Positions 42,004 through 48,101 of a stretch of 48,101 bases of DNA are shown piece by piece. Made by a program: the position numbers and the translations under genes. Numbering within the stretch: the first letter of the stretch is position 1; the number at the start of each line of letters is the position of its first letter. The notes beneath the pieces are model-generated. The model did not search any database and had not been told where the DNA came from. It saw nothing but the letters and a program-made list of their open reading frames with translations. The stretch is from Pseudomonadota bacterium. Lineage in GTDB: Bacteria; Pseudomonadota; Alphaproteobacteria; Sphingomonadales; Sphingomonadaceae. The DNA is taken from NCBI GenBank assembly GCA_023390415.1, contig JAEWCW010000092.1:1-48101 (forward strand), read 5' to 3'.

Positions 42004-42031
42004 CACCCTCCCGGTTGAGGCCGGGAGGGTG
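42004..42031 (-). terminator. Strong hairpin directly before the MAPEG start codon
   Basis: CACCCTCCCGG and CCGGGAGGGTG (42004-42014 with 42021-42031) make a perfect 11-bp stem with a 6-base loop. On the minus strand TTGTCTT follows, then ATG. It can act as terminator of the upstream gene and, since its 3' arm holds GGGAGGG nine bases before the ATG, as a cover for the MAPEG ribosome site. Confidence 0.6.
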
Positions 42032-42088
42032 CTGGATTGTTGCGGCAGTGTAAAGATCATGTCCCCCCACGCGGGAGGAGCGCCGCGA

Positions 42089-43144
42089 TCAGTCGAACAT
42101 CTTCGCGAAGCGGCGGGCTTCGCGGTCCTTCCAGAGGCCGCGATGGTAGGCGTCGCTGGCGAGGAGCGGCATCACCGAGGTCGCCTCGGCGAAGACCATC
42201 TGCTCCATTGCGGTCGAGACCTTGCCCCAGCTCGCCGCCTCCTGGAGGGTGGAGGAGGAGCAGGCGCCGTCGCGCACGTCCGCGACCGTGATCTGGATCG
42301 CGTATTTGTGGACCTCGACGTCGTCGTGGCCGAGGATCTCGGCGCAGACCACCGTGTCCTGGATGAAGTTCTTCGGAACGCCGCCGCCGATCATCAGGAG
42401 ACCGGTGGTGCCGGCCTTGATCTTGATGTCGGTGAGCTCGCGGAAGTCCGCGATCGAGTCGATCGTCATATAGGGCTTGCCAGCCTTCATCCGGTCGACC
42501 TGGTGCTTGACCAGGCCGAAGCCGGCCGACGAGTCGGTGAAGGCCGGGCAGAAGATCGGCACGTCATGCTCGTAGGCGAGCTTGACCAGGCTGTTCTCCT
42601 TCTTGCCGTGCTCCAGCAGATACTTGCCCATCTCGCGGATGAACGCGCGGGACGAATAAGCGCGCGGCTCGAGCGTCTCGGCGATCTCGAACACCGTATG
42701 ATCGACGTGCTGGAGATTCTCCTCGTCGATATAGGTGTCGTAGATGCGGTCGATGTAAAGCGAGCGCAAAGTGTCGTCGTCAGGGATTTCAAGGGCTTGG
42801 TAGTGCTTGTGGCCAAGCGCTTCGAAGAAGTCCATGTCGACGATGGTGGCGCCGGTGGCGACGATCCCGTCGACCATGTTGTTGCGCACCAGCTCGGCAT
42901 AGAGGTCCATGCAGCCGCCGGCCGAGGTCGATCCGGCGATCACCAGGAAGATCGAGCAATCGCGGTCGCCGAGCATCGTGTTGTAGATCTCGGCGGCGCG
43001 GCCGAGATCGCGCGAGGTGAAGCTCATCTTCTTCATCGCGTCGACGATCGGGCGCGCATCGAAGCTCTTGATGTCGACATGCTCGACGACGCTCGAGAGC
43101 AGCTCCGCCTTGCGGGTGTCGTTGATCTTGGTCTCTTCGTTCAC
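42089..43144 (-). CDS. Deoxyhypusine-synthase-like enzyme, probable homospermidine synthase
   Basis: 351 residues of the DHS family. NAD-binding segments (IAGSTSAGGC, DGIVATGAT, GLLMIGGGVPKNF) and the active-site lysine K308 in EAASWGK, which forms the imine with the aminobutyl group, are kept. Bacteria lack eIF5A and hypusine, so the enzyme cannot have the eukaryotic role. Plant homospermidine synthase evolved from DHS, and Sphingomonas in the narrow sense is known to contain homospermidine; transfer of an aminobutyl group to putrescine is therefore the best inference, close to agmatine-linked variants known from other bacteria. GTG start at 43144 with GGAG seven bases before. Encoded directly after the decarboxylase that would make its putrescine. 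Confidence 0.88.
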   Translation of the reverse strand: MNEETKINDTRKAELLSSVVEHVDIKSFDARPIVDAMKKMSFTSRDLGRAAEIYNTMLGDRDCSIFLVIAGSTSAGGCMDLYAELVRNNMVDGIVATGATIVDMDFFEALGHKHYQALEIPDDDTLRSLYIDRIYDTYIDEENLQHVDHTVFEIAETLEPRAYSSRAFIREMGKYLLEHGKKENSLVKLAYEHDVPIFCPAFTDSSAGFGLVKHQVDRMKAGKPYMTIDSIADFRELTDIKIKAGTTGLLMIGGGVPKNFIQDTVVCAEILGHDDVEVHKYAIQITVADVRDGACSSSTLQEAASWGKVSTAMEQMVFAEATSVMPLLASDAYHRGLWKDREARRFAKMFD

Positions 43145-43160
43145 TTCAAATCTCCAAAGC

Positions 43161-43180
43161 CCCTCCCGCGGACGGGAGGG
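43161..43180 (-). terminator. Hairpin between decarboxylase and DHS-like gene
   Basis: CCCTCCCG, 4-base loop, CGGGAGGG: an 8-bp perfect stem 58 bases after the decarboxylase stop and 17 bases before the next start. No clear T tract. Could attenuate or stabilise the transcript. Confidence 0.4.
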
Positions 43181-43238
43181 AGCTCACAGGTTCGTGTGCG
43201 GAATCGGTCGGGCGTGCTCGGCGCCGCGCCCGATATAG

Positions 43239-44468
43239 TTACAAGGTGACGACGTTCGAGCCCGCGGGCCGTTCCTCGGTCACATAAAGGCTCGCCATCG
43301 GCTCGTCGTCGACGACGTAGCTCGCCGCAACGCCGAAGCCGTTGAAGGCCGTGCGCATCGCGCAGCCATAAGCGCCGAGCATGCCGATCTCGATATAGTC
43401 GCCCGGTCCCACGTCCGCAGGGAGGTGGAAGGGGCCGGCCATATGGTCGAGATCGTCGCAGGTCGGGCCGTAGAAGCTGAAACCGATGTCGCGCGCGTCG
43501 GACGATTCGTCGCGGACGAGCTTCACCGGGAAGCGCCAGCCGATATGCGCCGCATCGAACAGGGCGCCATAGGCGCCGTCGTTGATGTAGAGCTGATCGC
43601 CGCGGCGCTTCTCGACGCGGACGAGCAGGCTTGCATATTCGGCGCAGAGCGCCCGACCCGGCTCGCACCAGAGCTCCGCCGAGTAGCTGATCGGCAGGCT
43701 CTCGAAGGCGCGCGCGATCACCTCGAAATAGGCTTCAAGGGCCGGCGGCTCCATGCCCGGATAGACGGAGGGGAAGCCGCCGCCGACATCGACGATGTCG
43801 ACCGTGACCGCCGCCTCGACGATCGCCGCGCGGACTCGCTCCATGGCCTCGGAATAGGCTGCGGGGGTCATCGCCTGGCTGCCGACGTGGAAGCAGATGC
43901 CGAGCGCGTCCGCCGCCTGGCGGGCCGCCATAAGCAGCTCCTTCACCTCGTGCGCCTCGGCGCCGAACTTGGAGGCAAGGCTGAGCTTCGAATGATCGGA
44001 CGAGACGCGCAGCCGCACGCAGAGGTTGAGGTCGCTCGCGGCCACGCCATCGGTGGCGGTGGCGCGGACGATCTTCTCCAGCTCCTCGAGCGTGTCGAGC
44101 GAGAAGGTGCGCACGCCAAGCTGATAGGCCTCGGCAATCGCCTCCTCCGCCTTGACCGGGTGCATGAAGCACTGGACGGCCTGCGGCAGCGTCTCGGCGA
44201 CCAGGCGCACCTCGGCGATCGACGCGACGTCATAATGAGTCACGCCGGCGTCCCAGAGGATGCGCAGCAAATCGGGCGACGGGTTCGCCTTCACCGCATA
44301 GAGCGACCGGCCCGGAAACTTCTCGATGAAGAATCGGGCCGCGCGCCGTGCAGCGTGCGGGCGAAGAAGCGTCACCGGCTGGACCGGCCGCATATTGGCG
44401 AGATCGGCAACGACGGGGTTGCCGGAACGGGGCGAAGCTAGCCCCAGCGCGCTATGGTGCGTGTGCAA
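43239..44468 (-). CDS. Ornithine (or lysine) decarboxylase, fold type III PLP enzyme
   Basis: 409 residues. PLP lysine K60 in YAVKANPS, phosphate-binding GGGFPSV (228-234), EPGRALCAE (268-276), and the dimer-site cysteine C336 in YGPTCDDLDHM, the pattern of eukaryotic-type ornithine decarboxylases. It makes putrescine (or cadaverine from lysine; specificity cannot be told). The start is most likely a TTG at 44468, giving MHTHHSALGL, with GGAGG nine bases upstream; the frame remains open further up but runs through the leader structure. A promoter and an RNA leader of speF type precede it. The DHS-like gene follows 94 bases later, forming a polyamine unit. Confidence 0.92.
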   Translation of the reverse strand: MHTHHSALGLASPRSGNPVVADLANMRPVQPVTLLRPHAARRAARFFIEKFPGRSLYAVKANPSPDLLRILWDAGVTHYDVASIAEVRLVAETLPQAVQCFMHPVKAEEAIAEAYQLGVRTFSLDTLEELEKIVRATATDGVAASDLNLCVRLRVSSDHSKLSLASKFGAEAHEVKELLMAARQAADALGICFHVGSQAMTPAAYSEAMERVRAAIVEAAVTVDIVDVGGGFPSVYPGMEPPALEAYFEVIARAFESLPISYSAELWCEPGRALCAEYASLLVRVEKRRGDQLYINDGAYGALFDAAHIGWRFPVKLVRDESSDARDIGFSFYGPTCDDLDHMAGPFHLPADVGPGDYIEIGMLGAYGCAMRTAFNGFGVAASYVVDDEPMASLYVTEERPAGSNVVTL

Positions 44469-44470
44469 CT

Positions 44471-44534
44471 CAAGGGACCTCCAAAGGCGGTAGTTGACGT
44501 TCACGCTGCCTTGCGGTTGTTGGAAGTCCCCTTG
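44471..44534 (-). promoter_or_regulatory. Structured RNA leader of the decarboxylase (speF-type)
   Basis: In the minus-strand transcript, CAAGGGGACTTCC (44522-44534) can pair with GGAGGTCCCTTG (44471-44482), enclosing about 40 bases that include GCAAGG and CTACCGCC. The 3' arm contains the ribosome site GGAGG, so pairing would hide it. Rfam describes a 'speF' motif in front of such decarboxylases in alphaproteobacteria; position and layout fit, but I matched it from memory. A polyamine-responsive switch is inferred. Confidence 0.6.
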
Positions 44535-44547
44535 GGGCAGCGGCGCC

Positions 44548-44576
44548 GATATATTGGCCGCGTCCCCCCATGTAAA
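44548..44576 (-). promoter_or_regulatory. Promoter of the decarboxylase gene
   Basis: Minus strand: TTTACA (44571-44576), 17-base spacer, TATATC (44548-44553). The start of transcription would be near 44541, just ahead of the leader stem. It lies in the 143-base gap shared with the divergent dehydratase gene. Confidence 0.6.
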
Positions 44577-44611
44577 GACCTGCGGATTCACGCGTAAAAC
44601 CAGAGGTTTAA

Positions 44612-45559
44612 GTGACAGAGAGGCTGCCATCGCCGGAGGGTGTAGAAGCTGCGGCGAACCGCATTTCGGGTGAAGTGACTCGCACGCCCTTGCTGCCATT
44701 GGCCGACGGGGTCTGGGTGAAGGCGGAATGCCTGCAGCAGGGCGGGAGCTTCAAGCTTCGCGGCGCGACCAACCGGCTGCTCCAATTGAGCGCCGATGAG
44801 CGCGCCCGCGGAGTCGTCGCTTTCTCCTCGGGGAACCACGCGCAGGGGGTCGCGATCGCGGCGCAGAAGCTCGGAATCGCCGCTACCATCGTCATGCCGT
44901 CCGACGCGCCTGCGGTGAAGCGGGACGGCACGCTTGCCGCCGGCGCGCGGATCGTCGGCTACGACCGGGCGACGGAGAGCCGCGAGGCGATCGCGGCGCG
45001 AATCGCCACGGAATCGGGCGCGATCGTCGTGCCATCCTTCGACGACGTCGACGTGATCGAGGGGCAGGGAACGGTTGGGGTCGAGATCCGCGCTCAGCTC
45101 GGCAGGGCGCCGGACGCGGTGCTCGTGCCCTGCGGCGGCGGTGGCCTATCCGGCGGAATCGCCGTCGCTCTGCGGGAGAGCCGGATCTACGCGGTCGAGC
45201 CGGAAGGTTGGGACGATATGGGCCGCTCGCTCCGCGCCGGAGCGATCCTCCCGGTCGAGGAGCCGGCCCCCGCGACGCGCTGCGACGCGCTCCAGACCAA
45301 ATTGGTCTCGCCGCTCACCTACGGCGCGCTTCGCGATTCGGGCACGGAAGGTGCGTCGGTTTCCGAGGCCGAGGTCGAAGCGGCGATTCGCTTCGCCTTT
45401 TCGAGGCTGAGGCTGGTCGTCGAGCCCGGCGGCGCGGTGGCGCTGGCAGCGTGGCTGGCCGGCAAGGCGCGGCCGGACGGGGAGACGGTGATCGTCCTCT
45501 CGGGCGGGAACGTCGAACCGCGGCTCTACGCGGACATCCTCGCCGGCTCCGGCAGCTGA
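44612..45559 (+). CDS. Serine/threonine dehydratase, PLP fold type II
   Basis: 315 residues. K48 in GGSFKLRGA binds PLP, SSGNHAQG (72-79) holds the substrate carboxylate, and the glycine loop CGGGGLSGG (174-182) holds the phosphate. No C-terminal ACT regulatory domain, so this is the short, catabolic or serine-racemase-like type rather than IlvA. It would convert threonine or serine to the 2-oxo acid and ammonia. GTG start at 44612 with AGAGG five bases before. Divergent from the decarboxylase; its 3' end overlaps a small minus-strand frame by 34 bases. Confidence 0.9.
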   Translation: MTERLPSPEGVEAAANRISGEVTRTPLLPLADGVWVKAECLQQGGSFKLRGATNRLLQLSADERARGVVAFSSGNHAQGVAIAAQKLGIAATIVMPSDAPAVKRDGTLAAGARIVGYDRATESREAIAARIATESGAIVVPSFDDVDVIEGQGTVGVEIRAQLGRAPDAVLVPCGGGGLSGGIAVALRESRIYAVEPEGWDDMGRSLRAGAILPVEEPAPATRCDALQTKLVSPLTYGALRDSGTEGASVSEAEVEAAIRFAFSRLRLVVEPGGAVALAAWLAGKARPDGETVIVLSGGNVEPRLYADILAGSGS

Positions 45560-45774
45560 ACCGCCGTCGCCGACTCGATCTGCCGTGTAAGGTCCCGCAC
45601 GTGATTGGCGAGAATCTTGAGCTCATTGGCCTGACCGGCCGAGCGCGTTGCGGACCGGTTCGCCTCCGCGGCGTCCAGCAGGCATTCCAGCAGCAGCCCG
45701 ACATTGGGGAGGATCGCACGCTCGATCTCGTCGAAGCTGCGGTCGAGCGGCGGGCGGCGGCGCTGCGTGTCCAT
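45526..45774 (-). CDS. Small hypothetical protein (82 residues)
   Basis: Largely helical, charged, with no signal or membrane segment: DRSFDEIERAILPNVGLLLECLLDAAEANRSA followed by a second helix ELKILANHVRDLTRQIE (each run given only as seen). Looks like a helical hairpin or coiled coil. ATG at 45774 without a clear ribosome site. It overlaps the dehydratase 3' end by 34 bases, convergent. I recognise no family; coding is plausible from composition but not certain. Confidence 0.5.
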   Translation of the reverse strand: MDTQRRRPPLDRSFDEIERAILPNVGLLLECLLDAAEANRSATRSAGQANELKILANHVRDLTRQIESATAVQLPEPARMSA

Positions 45775-45822
45775 GCGCCAAACCTATGGCGCCTTGCTTA
45801 ACCGCGTGTAAAAGCCGCCCCC

Positions 45823-45990
45823 GTGACGCCGCTTGCAAGCATCCTTCTTTCGGTCGCGATGATCGCCGCCTTCGCGCTCGTCGCGGGCGGAATCGTCATG
45901 ATTCGACGCGGCCGCGAGCGCACCAAGGGGGCGCTGATGGTGGTCGCCGCGCTCGTGCTGATCGGCAACGTCGCGATCCTCACGCTCTAG
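45823..45990 (+). CDS. Small membrane protein (55 residues, two helices)
   Basis: GTG at 45823, stop TAG at 45988-45990. Two hydrophobic helices (about 5-26 and 37-54) flank a positively charged loop IRRGRERTKG, which places the loop in the cytoplasm. Codon use fits the neighbours (third positions mostly G or C). Similar two-helix proteins with an RRGR loop occur in sphingomonads to my memory; no function known. The 3' end overlaps the convergent transporter by 11 bases. The ribosome site is weak. Confidence 0.6.
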   Translation: MTPLASILLSVAMIAAFALVAGGIVMIRRGRERTKGALMVVAALVLIGNVAILTL

Positions 45991-46933
45991 AGGCGTCGAT
46001 CCTCGCCGCGATCCAGGCGCAGACGATCAACTGCATCGGGTGGAAGATCATCACCGGCAGGATCGCCATGCCTGCGGCGGCGCCCGGGAATAGGATCCGC
46101 GCCATCGAGGCGCCGGTCGCGAGCGACTTGACCGAGCCGCAGAACAGGATCGCGCTCCGGCTCGCCGGCGAGAAGGCGCGTCCGATGGCGAGGCTGGCGC
46201 CGAGCGCGGCCGCCAGCAGGACGGCTGAGAGCGCGAACAGGGCGAGCAGCTGTCCCTCCGGGATTCGATCCCAGATGCCTTCGACCGTGGCGGCTGCGAA
46301 GGCGCCGTAGACGGCGAGCAGGATCGTGCCCTTGTCGACGACGAGGACCACGCCCGGATGGCGATCCGCCCAGCGGTGGAGAAGCGGCCGAAGCCCATGG
46401 CCGAGCAGGAACGGAAGGAAGATCAGCCCGACGATCCGCAGGATCGCGCCGGCCGAGAGCGCGACGCCCTCGCTCCCGATGAGCAAGGCGACGAGCAGAG
46501 GCGTGAGAAACACCCCGGCGAGGTTCGAAAAGGCCGCCGCCGCGACCGCGCCGGCGACATTGCCGCGCGCCATCGAGGTGAAGGCGATCGAGCTCTGTAC
46601 GGTGGAGGGGAGGGCGCAGAGGAAGAGGATCCCGGTCCATAGTCCCGGCGCGAGCAGCCCTGGGAACAAGGTCGCGAGCGTCACGCCGGCAAGCGGGAAG
46701 ATCGCGAAGGTGATCAAGAGCACGGCGGCATGGAAGCGCCAGTCGGTGACGCCCCCCTTCAGCGCCTCCCGCGGGAGCCGGACCCCGTGGAGGAAGAAAA
46801 GCAGGAAGATGGCGCCGAGCGTGACCGCGTCGATGATCTCGGCCGCGCTTCCGCGCACGGGCAGGACCATGCCGAGCAGCAGGGCGGCGATCAGCCAGAG
46901 GATGAACCGGTCGGGCAACAGCCGCGCGAGCAT
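45980..46933 (-). CDS. Bile acid:sodium symporter (SBF-like, YfeH/PSE family) transporter
   Basis: 317 residues, nine to ten membrane helices. The SBF7-like pattern is seen: FLLFFLHGVRLPREAL near the second helix, LCALPSTVQSSIAFTSMARGNVAGA for the substrate/sodium site, and FCGSVKSLATGASMARILF near the end. The family moves organic anions with sodium; the bacterial YfeH branch has no established substrate. ATG at 46933. Single gene, convergent with the small membrane protein; the GGDEF-EAL gene upstream ends 38 bases away on the same strand. Confidence 0.9.
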   Translation of the reverse strand: MLARLLPDRFILWLIAALLLGMVLPVRGSAAEIIDAVTLGAIFLLFFLHGVRLPREALKGGVTDWRFHAAVLLITFAIFPLAGVTLATLFPGLLAPGLWTGILFLCALPSTVQSSIAFTSMARGNVAGAVAAAAFSNLAGVFLTPLLVALLIGSEGVALSAGAILRIVGLIFLPFLLGHGLRPLLHRWADRHPGVVLVVDKGTILLAVYGAFAAATVEGIWDRIPEGQLLALFALSAVLLAAALGASLAIGRAFSPASRSAILFCGSVKSLATGASMARILFPGAAAGMAILPVMIFHPMQLIVCAWIAARIDASRA

Positions 46934-46971
46934 GGCGCGTGGCTAGGGGCCGCCGTCGCGAACGGCAAGGG

Positions 46972-48101
46972 TCAGGCGCCGCGGGCGATCCTGAGCCGGG
47001 TGCCGCTGGAGAGGCGATCGACCAGCGCGTCGATGCCGGCGGGCTCGCCGATATGATAGCCCTGGACCATGTCGCAGTTCATCTGCCGAAGGAGGCCGAG
47101 CACCTCCTCGGATTCGACGCCCTCGGCGACGACGGTGAGACCAAGCGCGTGGGCGAGCTTGACCGTCGAATCGACCACCGCCGCGTCGCTTCGGCTGACC
47201 GCGATCAGGGCGACGAAGCTGCGATCGATCTTGAGCTCGGTCGCGGGCAGCGTCTTGAGGTAGGACAGGGTCGATTGTCCGGTGCCGTAATCGTCGATCG
47301 AGATGTGGACGCCGAGCCGGCGGAGGCTGTTCAGCTCCTCGATCCCCGCCGAGCCCGCGAGCGCTGCGGATTCGGTGATCTCCAGAGTCAGGCGCCGTGC
47401 GTCCATCCGCTCGGTCTCCAGCATCTCGCGGATCGGCTCGAGCAGGCGCTTGCGGCCGATCATCTTGGCCGAGATGTTGACCGCGACGCTGAGCTCCTCG
47501 TCGAGCCGCGCGAAATCGCGGATCGCCGTCTGCAGCACGTGGAGCGTCAACTTCTCGATCCGGCTGTTGTCCTCGAGCATCGGGATGAACTGGTCCGGCC
47601 GGACCTCGCCGCGCACCGGGTGCGACCAGCGTACCAGCGCCTCGGCCCCGCAGACATTGCCGGCCTTGAGGTCGAACTTGGGCTGGTAGGCGACCCAGAC
47701 GTCGCCATTGTCGAGCGCGCGATCGAGCTCGTTGAGGAGCGACAGGCGCCAATCGGCATCATCGTCATCCTCGGACTGATAGCGCTCCCAGTTGAGCCCG
47801 CGGCGTTCGGCGCGGGCCGCTGCAGCCATCGCGGCTGCGACAGAAGCCTCGGTGCCGAGGGTGCGATCGTCGCAGATGCCGACGGAAATGATGATGTCCA
47901 CCGTTCGCGCGCCGACGGCGATTCCGCTGGCGAGCAAAGCGTGGAGGCCTTCGACCGCGTCGGCGGTGGCGCCGAGCGGGGACGCCGTCTGCCAGGCGAA
48001 GCTGTGGTCGTCGACCTGGTAGACCGCGGCGTCGGACGCGGCGAGCGCGATGCGCGCGGCGACCTTGCGCATCAGCTCGCCCTGGCCTTCGGCGCCGAGC
48101 A
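46972..48101 (-). CDS. Degenerate GGDEF plus EAL protein, 5' end outside the window
   Basis: The frame remains open to the right edge, so the N-terminus is missing; about 376 residues are visible. The first 110 are the end of a GGDEF-like domain (GQGELMRKVAARIAL, VDIIISVGIC) whose GG(D/E)EF loop is not seen here and may be lost or lie at the very start. The EAL domain is complete: EALVRWSHP, NISAKMIG, EITESAAL, IDDYGTGQSTLSYLK, KIDRSFV and AEGVES, all the residues expected of an active cyclic-di-GMP phosphodiesterase. A short ED-rich linker (SEDDDDADW) separates the two. The full protein may carry sensor domains upstream. Confidence 0.92.
   Translation of the reverse strand, partial: LGAEGQGELMRKVAARIALAASDAAVYQVDDHSFAWQTASPLGATADAVEGLHALLASGIAVGARTVDIIISVGICDDRTLGTEASVAAAMAAAARAERRGLNWERYQSEDDDDADWRLSLLNELDRALDNGDVWVAYQPKFDLKAGNVCGAEALVRWSHPVRGEVRPDQFIPMLEDNSRIEKLTLHVLQTAIRDFARLDEELSVAVNISAKMIGRKRLLEPIREMLETERMDARRLTLEITESAALAGSAGIEELNSLRRLGVHISIDDYGTGQSTLSYLKTLPATELKIDRSFVALIAVSRSDAAVVDSTVKLAHALGLTVVAEGVESEEVLGLLRQMNCDMVQGYHIGEPAGIDALVDRLSSGTRLRIARGA

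Noticed and set aside
42061..42080. A further CCCCCC...GGGAGGAG element near the end of the DHS-like gene
   Set aside because: Pairing is imperfect and short; not counted with the three clear hairpins.
1..48101. Mobile elements, prophage, integrase, toxin-antitoxin or defence genes
   Set aside because: I looked for transposase, integrase, restriction and toxin motifs among the plausible genes and found none; all recognised genes are core or envelope/metabolic functions.

Overview
The window is about 48 kb of GC-rich, gene-dense chromosome from an alphaproteobacterium, most likely Sphingomonadales (Sphingomonas-like). Support comes from a GTTC-N7-GTTC SOS box in front of lexA, the short (440-residue) prolyl-tRNA synthetase without an editing insertion, a single LolC/LolD pair, the order tpiA-secG-pyrG next to ppiD and lexA-comEC-gltX-gltA, and a deoxyhypusine-synthase-like gene beside an ornithine-type decarboxylase. 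No phage, insertion sequence, CRISPR array or plasmid gene was seen. The DNA looks like core chromosome with a few lineage-specific insertions.

Layout. 1-4.8 kb: end of a SPOR-domain gene, a NUDIX hydrolase and pcm on the minus strand, tRNA-Leu(CAA), a small conserved protein, then gltX-gltA (minus). 4.8-10.1 kb: comEC, a Tat-exported lipoprotein made of eight Asp-rich repeats, a HAD phosphatase, lexA with a VOC protein behind it, and a lipid-anchored cytochrome c'. 10.1-16 kb: trpG/pabA and ppiD (minus), then tpiA, secG and pyrG (plus). 16-20.3 kb: a PhoX-type Tat lipoprotein and a three-PAS GGDEF-EAL protein. 20.3-20.6 kb: a gene-free, highly structured stretch that looks like a minus-strand RNA gene. 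20.6-30 kb: proS-lolC-lolD-signal-peptidase homologue in a tightly overlapping operon, then dnaE and an acyl-CoA ligase. 30-33.6 kb (minus): a uracil-DNA-glycosylase homologue, a soluble lytic transglycosylase and a radical SAM protein. 33.7-37.8 kb: ETF-ubiquinone oxidoreductase, a TPR protein with an odd start, and ispE. 37.8-38.05 kb: a sigma-54-like promoter followed about 115 nt later by a near-perfect intrinsic terminator. 38-41.6 kb: a four-gene overlapping operon (crotonase homologue, small lipoprotein, NAD(P)HX repair enzyme, RlmD-type RNA methyltransferase). 41.6-44.6 kb (minus): a polyamine module (decarboxylase with a structured leader, then the deoxyhypusine-synthase-like enzyme) followed by a MAPEG protein. 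44.6-48.1 kb: serine/threonine dehydratase, two small proteins, a bile-acid-symporter-family transporter, and a GGDEF-EAL gene that runs off the right end.

The clearest non-routine signals are the sigma-54-like promoter/terminator pair at 37.9-38.0 kb, the unassigned structured minus-strand RNA at 20.3-20.5 kb, a signal-peptidase homologue that has lost both catalytic residues, an eight-copy Asp-rich repeat lipoprotein, a glycosylase homologue with an eroded active site but a consensus sliding-clamp-binding peptide, a TPR gene whose best start is AUU, and a tryptophan-locus neighbourhood in which only trpG seems to remain.
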